The notes below the pieces were generated by a model, which did no database searches, was not told the DNA's origin, and saw only the letters and a program-made list of their open reading frames with translations. From CAMPKL01 sp963817465 (GTDB lineage Bacteria; Acidobacteriota; Terriglobia; Bryobacterales; UBA6623): DNA of 64,000 nucleotides. Positions within the stretch are counted from its first letter, which is position 1; every line of letters begins with the position of its first letter. Position numbers and translations under genes: made by a program. Location: positions 1 through 64,000 of the forward strand of contig CAWFOP010000009.1 in NCBI GenBank assembly GCA_963817465.1, in the 5' to 3' direction. Positions 52,865-61,395 of this stretch are shown here, piece by piece.

Positions 52865-53644
52865 ATGAACCAGGGTTATCTGATCGACATGGACGGTGTG
52901 ATCTACCGCGGTTCGGAAGCGATTCCGGGCGCAGCGGAGTTTATCGCCCATTTGCACGAAGATTCGATTCCATATCTGTTCCTCACCAACAATTCGGCTT
53001 ATACGCAGTTGGATGTGGTCGTAAAGCTGCGCAAATTCGGCATCGAAACGACCATGGAGCACGTTTACACTTCGGCGCTGGCGACGGCGGAGTTCGTCGC
53101 CTCACAACGCCCCGACGGCACCGCTTTCGTCATTGGCGAAGGAGGCTTGCTCAACGCCCTGAACGCGGTCAACTACGCCATTTCGAGCGAGTCGGCCGAC
53201 TACGTCATCGTGGGCGAGGGCCGCTCGATGAACTTCGAGATGATGGAGAAGGCGCACCGCCTGATCGCGGGCGGCGCCAGCTTGGTTTCGACCAACGCCG
53301 ACACGTGGTGCCCGACCGACTCGGGTCCGCGGCCCGGCTGCGGCGCCATTGTCGCGCTGCTCGAATCGGCCACCGGCCGCACCGCCTACCACGTAGGCAA
53401 GCCGAACCCCTTCATGATGCGTCTGGCCCGCAAGAAGATCGGCCTGCGCACCGATGAAGTCACGATGATCGGCGACACGATGGAAACCGACATTCGCGGC
53501 GCGACGGATCTCGGCTTTCGCAGCGTGCTGACCTTGACCGGCTCCACTCGCCGTGAAGACCTGGCCCAATACCCGTTCGCGCCGACCCATGTCGTCGAAT
53601 CCATCGGCGAGTTGATTCCGGAAAGGGAACTGGCAGTCGCTTGA
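52865..53644 (+). CDS. HAD-IIA family sugar phosphatase (NagD-like)
   Basis: 259 residues from the ATG at 52865 (GGGAGGACTC before it). Motif I YLIDMDGVIYRGSEAIPGA, motif II YLFLTNNSAYTQ, motif III lysine in YHVGKPNPFMMRLARKK, motif IV VTMIGDTMETDIRGATDLGF. The alpha/beta C2 cap between about 85 and 180 defines subclass IIA. Acts on sugar or nucleotide phosphates in the cytoplasm. Confidence 0.92.
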   Translation: MNQGYLIDMDGVIYRGSEAIPGAAEFIAHLHEDSIPYLFLTNNSAYTQLDVVVKLRKFGIETTMEHVYTSALATAEFVASQRPDGTAFVIGEGGLLNALNAVNYAISSESADYVIVGEGRSMNFEMMEKAHRLIAGGASLVSTNADTWCPTDSGPRPGCGAIVALLESATGRTAYHVGKPNPFMMRLARKKIGLRTDEVTMIGDTMETDIRGATDLGFRSVLTLTGSTRREDLAQYPFAPTHVVESIGELIPERELAVA

Positions 53645-53776
53645 GTAAGAAATGACCCCCCGTCGGGCGGAGGCCCAGAAGCCCCCGCCGAACCATTCCC
53701 TATGTTCACAACACTGATTGTCCTGGTAGCTCGGCTGCTGCTGCGTCGGCGCGCCCAGGCTGCGCGCGAACGAGAG

Positions 53777-55072
53777 CTAGCCGGAGACCGCCTCGCCGAT
53801 TCCGGGCACCGGGAACTCCGAACACAGCGCCTCGACTTCGGCCTTGACCGCGCCGAGCGTCTCGGGATTCTCGTGATCCCGCAGCGTCCTGAGCATCCAG
53901 CCGGCGAGTTTCTTCATTTCCGGTTCGGCGAAACCGCGCGTGGTCGCCGCCGGCGTGCCGAGTCGAATGCCGCTCGGGCGCAGCGGCGGGTTCGGGTCGT
54001 CCGGGATGACCTGCTTGTTGCAGGTGATCGACACTTCGTCCAGCGCCTGCTCGGCGACCTTGCCGTTGAAGCCGAAGCTGTTCACGCAGTCGACGACCAT
54101 CATGTGGTTGTCGGTGCCGCCCGTGACCAGATAGGCGCCGCCGTCGGTCAGTTCAACCGCCAGGGTCTTGGCGTTCCTGAGCACCTGCTTGCAATAGGTT
54201 TTGAAATCCTGCGTCAGGGCTTTGCCGAGAACGATCGCGATGCCGCAAACCGCATTCATGTGCGGACCGCCTTGCATCCCCGGAAAGACCGACTTGTCGA
54301 TCGCTTTGGCGAACTCCGCCTTGCAGAGGATCATGCCGCCGCGCGGGCCCCGCATCGACTTGTGCGTCGTCGTCGTGACGAAGTCGAAGCCGAAATCGCA
54401 GGGGTTGTCGAGGACGCCGCCCGCGATCAGGCCGCCGATGTGCGAAACGTCGGCCATCGTCATCGCGCCGACCTCGTCCGCGATCTTCTTGAAGGCTGCG
54501 TAGTCGAGGTTTCTGGGATAGGACGAAAAGCCGCAGACGATCATCTTGGGCTTGGCTTCGAGCGCGGTTTGTCGCAGCGCGTCGAAATCGATCGCGCCGC
54601 CGGCCTCAGGATTGGTTTTGTAGCGCACCCAGTTGAACAGCTTGCCCATGTGGCTCACGGGCGCGCCGTGCGTCAGGTGACCGCCGTGCGAGAGATCCAT
54701 GCCAAGCACCGTGTCGCCGGGCTCGAGCATCGCGAGGTAGATCGCCGCATTCATCGGCGCCCCCGACAGCGGCTGCACATTCACATGCTCGGCCCGAAAG
54801 ATCTTCTTGGCGCGCTCGCGGGCGATCTCCTCGATGATGTCGGTGTACGTCTGACCGCCGTAGTAGCGACGGCCGGGATACCCTTCGGAATACTTGTTCG
54901 TGAACACGGAGCCGAGGGCGGCGAGCACCTCGGGGTAGGTGTAATTTTCGGACGGGATGAGCTCGATCCCGGCGGATTGTCGAGCCTCCTCGCCGATCAA
55001 GGCTTCGTAAATTTGTGGATCGTTTTGGCGCAGCAACTCGCGGTTGGCGTCCATAGTCGTTCGTTCCGTCAT
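53777..55072 (-). CDS. glyA: serine hydroxymethyltransferase
   Basis: 431 residues. Start at 55072 has GAGGAG six bases upstream. IELIPSENYTYPEVLAALGS, YPGRRYYGGQTYTDIIEEIA and the PLP lysine in TTTTHKSMRGPRGGMIL are diagnostic. Converts serine and tetrahydrofolate to glycine and methylene-tetrahydrofolate. Not part of an operon; no glycine riboswitch seen upstream. Confidence 0.97.
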   Translation of the reverse strand: MTERTTMDANRELLRQNDPQIYEALIGEEARQSAGIELIPSENYTYPEVLAALGSVFTNKYSEGYPGRRYYGGQTYTDIIEEIARERAKKIFRAEHVNVQPLSGAPMNAAIYLAMLEPGDTVLGMDLSHGGHLTHGAPVSHMGKLFNWVRYKTNPEAGGAIDFDALRQTALEAKPKMIVCGFSSYPRNLDYAAFKKIADEVGAMTMADVSHIGGLIAGGVLDNPCDFGFDFVTTTTHKSMRGPRGGMILCKAEFAKAIDKSVFPGMQGGPHMNAVCGIAIVLGKALTQDFKTYCKQVLRNAKTLAVELTDGGAYLVTGGTDNHMMVVDCVNSFGFNGKVAEQALDEVSITCNKQVIPDDPNPPLRPSGIRLGTPAATTRGFAEPEMKKLAGWMLRTLRDHENPETLGAVKAEVEALCSEFPVPGIGEAVSG

Positions 55073-55200
55073 CGCGGTCTCCTCTCGATTCTCAGAGTTG
55101 AGCCCAGGCGATCGGCTGCTGCCACTACTACGCGGGTCGTCGCTTCCCCGTGGTCGATTCCACGCTCTCTCGCCAGTTGCGACAACTTTCGGGTTCGGTC

Positions 55201-55247
55201 TTGATTGTACTGTTTCTGAAGGGGAAGTTCACCGGCGGCGGCTCAAA
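55201..55247. repeat. diverged repeat, partner at about 56729-56776
   Basis: TTGATTGTAC-GTTTC-TGA-GG-AAGTTCACC is shared by both sites with a few indels. It lies beyond the 3' end of the tail domain of the fragmented minus-strand gene copy, so it may be part of the ancestral duplicated unit. Confidence 0.45.
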
Positions 55248-55315
55248 CGGGACGTCGAGCTGTCAGAGTCAGCGTTTCAGGCTTAAAGTGCCGCAACGCC
55301 CCCCGGACAAAACCG

Positions 55316-55411
55316 TCGCGAATCCACGTTGCCGTGTCGACGATGGGGTTCGCGGCGGTCGCTGGTAACGTTCAAGTAATCGAGCCACATGCCGTAAGGC
55401 GCTTTGTCGAT
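55316..55411 (-). pseudogene. fragment of a second copy of the 57.8-61.4 kb gene
   Basis: About 82 of 96 positions match 58595-58689, which codes IDTAMWIRDHAWDD and APYGMWLDYLNGT in the large gene. There is a one-base length difference, so the fragment is out of frame. The flanks do not match: only this piece of the copy is left here. Confidence 0.7.
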
Positions 55412-55626
55412 CATCCATCCCCGGTTGTCGCACGGAGGATATTCTAAAACCGGGTTTTCTTTAACGCCTGCGCGTGGTCAAGGTCCGGGAACCGGTTGAC
55501 GCGATCGACCGTGTACCTACCCCGAACAAGGGTAATTGGGACCTATGGTCCTGCCTACCTCGCTGCCCATCCCGACGAGCCCTGGCCTTGGCTGGTGGAG
55601 TTGGTAGAATCCACGAGTCAACACCG

Positions 55627-56424
55627 ATGAACTGCCCCGTCTGCAACTCTAGAAACGCTACCGAACTCCCGCGCTATAACGACTACGAGATGCGCCGGTG
55701 CGCCGTCTGCAGGTTCGTGTTCGCGGCGCCTCGCAGCATCCCCGCGGGGATCTACGAGCAGCTTTACGGCAGCGACCACTATGCCTCGCTGAAAGCCTCG
55801 GCCGAAGCGGCCGCCGCGGGCGACGTGCGAATCGCCTGGTTCAAGCGTGAAGCGCTGCGTCTCGCCAAGGGCGGCAGCCTATTAGAGGTCGGCTCCGGCT
55901 CCGGTACGTTCCTCATCGCGGCGACCGCGGCCGGCTTCGCTGTCCAAGGGATCGAGACCTCTGCGACCGCCGCGGCCGTCGCCCAACGTCTCGGCGTCCC
56001 CACCTATGTCGGCGAGATCGAACGCTACAACCCCGAAGAGCGCTTCGGAGCGATCACGATGTTCGACGTGCTCGAGCACCTGCTCGATCCGGTCGCGGTC
56101 CTGAAGCGCTTGAGGCTGATGCTCAGGCCGGGAGGACGGTTGATCCTGTCCGTGCCGAACGTGGACGATCCGTATTGCCTTAAACAGCCCTGGCCGATCG
56201 TCACCCCGCCGGTACACATGAATTTCTTCGGCCGCGCATCAATTACCAGAGCGCTGACGGAGGCTGGGCTGAAGGTTGACTCGATCAAAACGCGGCTAAT
56301 CCCCACGGCCACGGTCAAGAGCCTGTATGGACTTCGCGGCCTGGCGTTGCGTGTGCCGCACCTACTGGCGCTGCGGGCGGTCGGGAAGGCTGACGGCTCG
56401 ACGTTGCTGGTCGTGGCTCACTGA
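55627..56424 (+). CDS. class I SAM-dependent methyltransferase with N-terminal zinc-binding segment
   Basis: 265 residues from the ATG at 55627. Residues 1-30 hold a four-cysteine motif (NCPVCNSR, MRRCAVCRF). SAM motif I is SLLEVGSGSGTFLIAATAAG; motif II region is FGAITMFDVLEHLLDPVAVL; then MLRPGGRLILSVPNVDD. The zinc segment plus Methyltransf_23-like core is typical of sugar C-methyltransferases and of methyltransferases in surface-glycan clusters, but the usual C-terminal domain is absent. Its stop lies 28 bases before a fragment of another gene on the opposite strand. Confidence 0.82.
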   Translation: MNCPVCNSRNATELPRYNDYEMRRCAVCRFVFAAPRSIPAGIYEQLYGSDHYASLKASAEAAAAGDVRIAWFKREALRLAKGGSLLEVGSGSGTFLIAATAAGFAVQGIETSATAAAVAQRLGVPTYVGEIERYNPEERFGAITMFDVLEHLLDPVAVLKRLRLMLRPGGRLILSVPNVDDPYCLKQPWPIVTPPVHMNFFGRASITRALTEAGLKVDSIKTRLIPTATVKSLYGLRGLALRVPHLLALRAVGKADGSTLLVVAH

Positions 56425-56452
56425 ACGGCGATTACTGCCGCCCATAGTGGCG

Positions 56453-56705
56453 CTTCCGCTAATCTCTGTCGCTACCCCCGTAGGCGGATCAATCAGCGCC
56501 GTCTCGGTCGCAATCGTCGAATCCATCGCGTCCTGGTAGACGATCACCGCCAACGCCGACCCCAGGCTATGATCGCCCGTCACGCTAGCGGTCGAGCCGG
56601 TTTGATCGAGGGCCGTGTGGGTGACGCCGGTCTTGGGCTCGTGGAGCGTTATGTCGGCCTTGGTAGCACCGGCATGCCCCGCGATGTTGAGCGGCACGGT
56701 GAAGC
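56453..56705 (-). pseudogene. orphan copy of the C-terminal beta domain of the 57.8-61.4 kb gene
   Basis: Encodes VPLNIAGHAGATKADITLHE, PKTGVTHTALDQTGSTASVT and GSALAVIVYQDAMDSTIATE. The intact partner is 57792-58053, with roughly 80% base identity. No start codon or export signal belongs to it. The 56425-56862 stretch otherwise contains only the diverged repeat at 56729-56776 and the leader of the SGNH gene. Confidence 0.7.
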
Positions 56706-56862
56706 TGCGAGAACGTTTAGGTTAGCCTTTGATTGTACGGTTTCCTGAGGGCAAGTTCACCCGCCGCTGGGGCGAGCCGCTCGCCACTCTTGTTGGCGGG
56801 GAACTGCGCCAGCGGCGTGGACGCATGGCGGGAGTGTCCGAAGAAAGGAGAAGAACTCTGGA

Positions 56863-57603
56863 ATGGCTCCTGGCAGACGCCTTCGAATCGTTTTAGGTCT
56901 GACGGCAGGGGCAATCTGGGCCTCCGCCTCAGTCTATGTCGCCGATCATGCGCTGTTCTGGCGAGCCGAGCGGGACCACCTGCGCGCCGAAGCAGCGGCA
57001 GCGGAACAGCCGACATCGAATGTGATCGACATTTTGATGATTGGCGACTCCATCACAGCCGGCTTCCCGCTCAAGGTAGAACTTCCACAAGCAATCCGGG
57101 CGGTCAACGCCGGCATAGGCGGCCAGACGACAGCCGAGATCTTGGCGAGGCTCAGGGCGAGCGACCTCGAAAGCTTCGACGCAGTAGTTTTGCAAGGCGG
57201 AACGAACGACATCAGGGCGGCCGTCGCCCGAGGCGCGGACGCCACGGCCGCGATCGAGGCAAATTTTCGGGCGATGATCAAAATCGCCGGCCCACAGGTC
57301 GCCATAGCGTCGGTTCCCCCCGAAACCGACCCGTTTCTGTTGCCCTATTTGGAGCTAGGCGGCTATGCGTCCGGCGATGACATCGATCAGATCAACGCCG
57401 AGGTCCTAGCAGCCAATGGACGGCTGAAGGACTTGTGCGCGAACACCGGCGCCATGTACCTGGATGTCCATTCGATCCTGGTGGACTCCCAAGGCATGTT
57501 GAGCCGGAAGTTCGCCGCCGCTGACGGGTACCACCTTAATTACCGCGGGTACGTCGAGTTTGCGGCTATCGTAGCCGCGTGGGCTGACGCGCTTGATCCA
57601 TAG
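56863..57603 (+). CDS. SGNH/GDSL-type hydrolase, membrane-anchored
   Basis: 246 residues. The N-terminal helix RIVLGLTAGAIWASASVYVA is a signal or anchor. Catalytic blocks: ILMIGDSITAGFPLK (Ser nucleophile), NAGIGGQTTAEILARL (Gly), VVLQGGTNDIRAAVARG (Asn) and AADGYHLNYRGYVEFA (Asp and His). Family members deacylate or deacetylate lipids and polysaccharides; the periplasmic place and glycan-related neighbours point to a carbohydrate esterase (inference). Upstream is AAAGGAGAAG at a good distance. It lies between two copies of the tail fragment of the large gene. Confidence 0.88.
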   Translation: MAPGRRLRIVLGLTAGAIWASASVYVADHALFWRAERDHLRAEAAAAEQPTSNVIDILMIGDSITAGFPLKVELPQAIRAVNAGIGGQTTAEILARLRASDLESFDAVVLQGGTNDIRAAVARGADATAAIEANFRAMIKIAGPQVAIASVPPETDPFLLPYLELGGYASGDDIDQINAEVLAANGRLKDLCANTGAMYLDVHSILVDSQGMLSRKFAAADGYHLNYRGYVEFAAIVAAWADALDP

Positions 57604-57757
57604 CGGACGCGACCCTCACATTCTTGCCCTCAAGTCGCTGACAAGACGACATCAAGGTGAGCCGATTGGAGAGGGATACGAGCTGCGGGCGCTCGCGCGG
57701 AAGGGATCCTTGAGCGCACGCCTGATCTTTGCCGAGTTCGACGGATATCCGTACGGA

Positions 57758-60700
57758 CTAATGAAGCTTCACGGTCCCCTGAACCGACATGCTTCCGCTA
57801 ACGGTCGTCGCCGCCCCGGTCGCCCCAGCGGGAGGATCAATCAGTGTCGTCTCGGTCGCGATAGTCGCATCCGCCCCGTCCTGGTAGACGATCACCGCCA
57901 ACGCCGACCCCTGCCTCTGGTCGCCGGTCACGCCAGCGCTCGAGCCGGTTTGATCGAGGGCCGTGTGGGTGACGTTGGTCTTTGGTTCATACAGCGTCAC
58001 GTCGGCCTTGGTCGCGCCGGCTGTGCCCCGCGATGTCGAGCGGCACGGAGAAGGAACCAGGTCCTCCGTGCCCACCCGCCGTAGAGCACCGAATCTCCCG
58101 ACCACATGCGCGATTGGCCGAAGACCTCGGTGTAGTCTTTCCACTGAAGCGTGGATAGTGGATTGCCAATCGCAGCTTCTTTCGTGTCGGCGTAGTCATC
58201 TAGCAAGACGATGTATTTGCCGGTCTGGAAGTTCTTTCCATCAGCGGGATCGTAGTCCGAGTCAGGCCCTCCCCACTTGCCGAACGCTCGGCCCATAGCG
58301 AGCTGGAGAAAGGCTTCCAAGGTTGCTTGGTTGGCGTCGCCCGCTGACTGTGCGGCCCTTGTGCCCAACACAATCGCGTGCCCGCCATCGCCTCCTGAGC
58401 GGAAGCGCGCGGCCGGTGGAGCGTAACCCCATTCGGAGAACTGACACCACGTACCTGCTTGGCCGTTCGCCCAGAATTGATCGGGGTCTTCGCCGATGAT
58501 GCCCTCTCCGACGCCGTAGCCCAGGTCGTAGAACTGGTTGCACCACTCGCTGAAGAGATTCAGCATCCCGCCGAGCGAGTCATCCCAAGCGTGATCGCGA
58601 ATCCACATCGCCGTGTCGATGATATGGTCGCGGTGGTCGCTGGTTCCGTTCAAGTAATCGAGCCACATACCATAGGGCGCCTTGTCGATTACGATGGCGT
58701 TGATGTTCGTCACGCCCCACTGGCCGTAGCGCCACGCGCTGTCGGTCTCGTCCGAGCCGCCCCAGGTGTTCGCGAGCGTGAACGTGGTGGCTGTCTGCGC
58801 GATGATGGTATCGGCATAGCCCGCGTTCGCCCAGACACCGGTGCTTTGAGCGGTGGACATGACGGGCACGACGATAGTTCCAACAACGCCATTGATGAGA
58901 AACGAAACTCCAGACGCGGCGGAGGTCAAACCTGCTGAGAGGATCAGGTGATTGTTGTCGGTTATGGAATAGACCTGTCGGCGCTCAGCTCCGATGTTGA
59001 CGTAATCGCCCACGCTGAGTTCAGTGGTGAACGCAGTGCCAATGCCTACGAGGACCGCCGGGTAGATCGTGAACGCTTGCCCAGAGGGGCCATAGTCGTA
59101 GCTTCCCGAGACGGTTAGACTCGTATCGCTGGAAATCGCAGTAACGCGCCGAGCTTCTCCATGGATATAGAGCATGTCGCCGACGTTTAATTCTGACGTG
59201 AAAGCCGTCCCGCTGCCAGTAACCGTTCCACCGCTCGGGTTCGATATCGTTCCGGTGCCCGCGATGCCCCCCGCCGCAAGCGTCACCGTGCCAGTGCCCG
59301 CCGTGTGCGTCCAGCAAGGCGTGGTTGGATAAGCTACTACAAGTGACTGTTGCGCTGCCGGCTTGAAACGTCAACGTTCCCGTCCCGGCAGAGGAGTTCC
59401 CGTTGAGACTCGATATAGGACCACTTCCTAAGCGGTGTCGAGAACAAGTCTGGGTTAAGCGAGTCGGTTCCCGTGAGCGCGCTATCGGCCACAGCCGCAC
59501 ATGCTGCGCGATGCCCCGAGTCAGGGTCTAGGCGGGCGCACAACTCTTCCCAGATCAACGTATAGCCCTCGTCACGCACGTCTGTTCCGGGGCCGCGGAT
59601 TCCGTTCACGAGCAGATATTGATAACCAAGACCACCGCCGCCAGTCCCATGCAGCAGGGTATAGAAGTTGTAATCCCAGCCATCCCAAAAATCGGCCTCT
59701 TGCCCGGTTTCGTGGGCGTACACCATGAGACCTACTAACGCCGCTTGCCGGTTTGGAGGGCAACTACGCGCCCCCGTTTGACTGCAATAACCACGATTCA
59801 AATAACCGGGAGCAGTCCACCAGTTCTCAGCCATGGCACGGGCGTAGGTGCGGTACTTGGTCAAGCCAGTGCGATAGTAGCGAGCGTAGAAGGCGTAGAC
59901 CAGATCGTAGAAGTTGGCTCCACCTGCGCCCGCGTACCAATTGCCCAGGCTGAGGACTTTCGAGTAACTCTGCCCAGCCAAATCATGTGGCGAGATGGTA
60001 CTGCTGACTGTTAATTGCGTCGCCGAGTCACAAGATACCAGGTTAACAAGCCAACGATAGCCCGTATCAGGTCCAGTGTCGTCCCAAAGGACCAAGTGCC
60101 AACTCCCCTCGCCGTCACCTTGGCTGACCGGCGCAGTCCCACCGCCGCAGAACAGGTTTTGGAAATCCGTTCCAGATCCGGTAACTATCGTTGGAGAAGC
60201 TGCCGTCCACGATATCGTGCCCGTCTTCGGCGGTGTTCCAGTCGGCGGTTGTGGGGAATGTCGGGTATTCTCCGGAAAGGTCTGAAATCCTCTGGTCGAT
60301 GTAATCGAGCCACGGCCAGCGCGAGCCCCCGCCGCGGATCGCGTCGCCTAGCAAGAACTCCAAATCCGCATCCGGCGCAACCACGGAGCCATTCGAGTCA
60401 GTCGCCACCGCCCCGATTGTGAAATCTCGGCTAGATGAATCGCTTCCTGCATCGGTCACTGTTAGGCGTAGTGTGTACTGCCCAAATGTGGGGAACGCCG
60501 CAGTCGTCGAGCATGTAGAGGTCGAGCCTGTAAACAGAATGGCTGTTTCGTTGCTACCTCCTGTTTGATCGCTCCAGACGCAGGTGAGCGTCGTTGTGTC
60601 CTCGTAGCTGCCCGAGGCTGTGCCGTCCAGTGTGACGTTCTCGCCCGCGCGCACGCCGTAGATCGTGCTGTCCTTCATCCAGAAGTGCGAGTAGCCGGTG

Positions 60701-61386
60701 ATCTTAGCCTGCACCATTGGGTCGATGTTCTGATCGGCTAGATAGGTCGCACCGGCGAACGTAAGATTCATCCCCTGCGCGGAGTCGTCGGTCAGCGCAT
60801 TCTCGAAGTCCCACGAGCCCAACTCGCCCGTGTCGGTCTGCTTCGGGCGGGTCGGCCATCTCGCCGACTTCGGTCAGCGTCGCCGTCTGGCGAATCCAGC
60901 CATAGTCAACGTCCATCCCCGTGCCGCCGAGGGTCTGCGTACCCGAGGCATCCTCACTGTCCGCTGAGTCTTGGTTGCCGGTGTCGATGATGGTGCCGCT
61001 GCCATCGTAACTCCAAGTTTGAATGGAGCACTCTTGCCCGCCCTTCGACCGGCTCAAGCGTACAAGCTCGGATCAAACTGCACCCGAAACAAGATCCAGC
61101 CTCCCGAGTAACCCGAGATATCAACGTTGCAGCCCGAGTTGTAGCCAACATGCGTCGCGTCAATGCAACGTAACCCGCCTAGCGAGCCCATGGGCCAGAT
61201 CCAGGGAGTTCCGGTTGCAGGGCACGAGTTCACGCGGATCGAGCCCTCGACTGCGCGTGCGCCAAGGTCCGTCCACGGCGAGGAGTTCGGCGGGTCGTAG
61301 GTCGCTGTCTCGCCTGCGTCAATCTCAAGCGAAGCGTTGGCGAGTAATGAGCCCGCCGCTAGGAGTAAGGCGAGTAGAAGTCTCAT
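57758..61386 (-). pseudogene. very large exported protein (about 1,200 residues) in at least eight frame segments
   Basis: Starts with a signal peptide (RLLLALLLAAGSLLANASLE). The frame changes near 61065, 60845, 60163, 59427, 59325, 58073 and 58027, mostly in runs of G, C or T. The rejoined order is: beta-rich start; a PKD/Ig-like domain (VTLDGTASGSYEDTTTLTCV, FGQYTLRLTVTDAGSDSSSR); a helical part like an alpha/alpha toroid (YDLVYAFYARYYRTGLTKYR; ALVGLMVYAHETGQEADFWD); two beta repeats with GTAFTSELNVGDMLYIHG and GTAFTTELSVGDYVNIGA; a second helical part (DYLNGTSDHRDHIIDTAMWI); and a C-terminal beta domain (THTALDQTGSSAGVTGD). The beta repeats resemble phage tail and spike proteins. It starts ten bases after the tail-like gene. 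Probably a surface or tail-borne glycan-acting protein; function not known. Confidence 0.65.
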
Positions 61387-61395
61387 ACGTGATCC

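Larger units (their letters stand above)
55073..55626. other. accessory gene-free stretch with fragments
   Basis: 554 bases without an intact gene. It contains a 47-bp stretch (about 55201-55247) resembling 56729-56776, and the fragment 55316-55411 described separately. The rest shows no clear feature; the glyA promoter lies at the left end. Confidence 0.5.
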
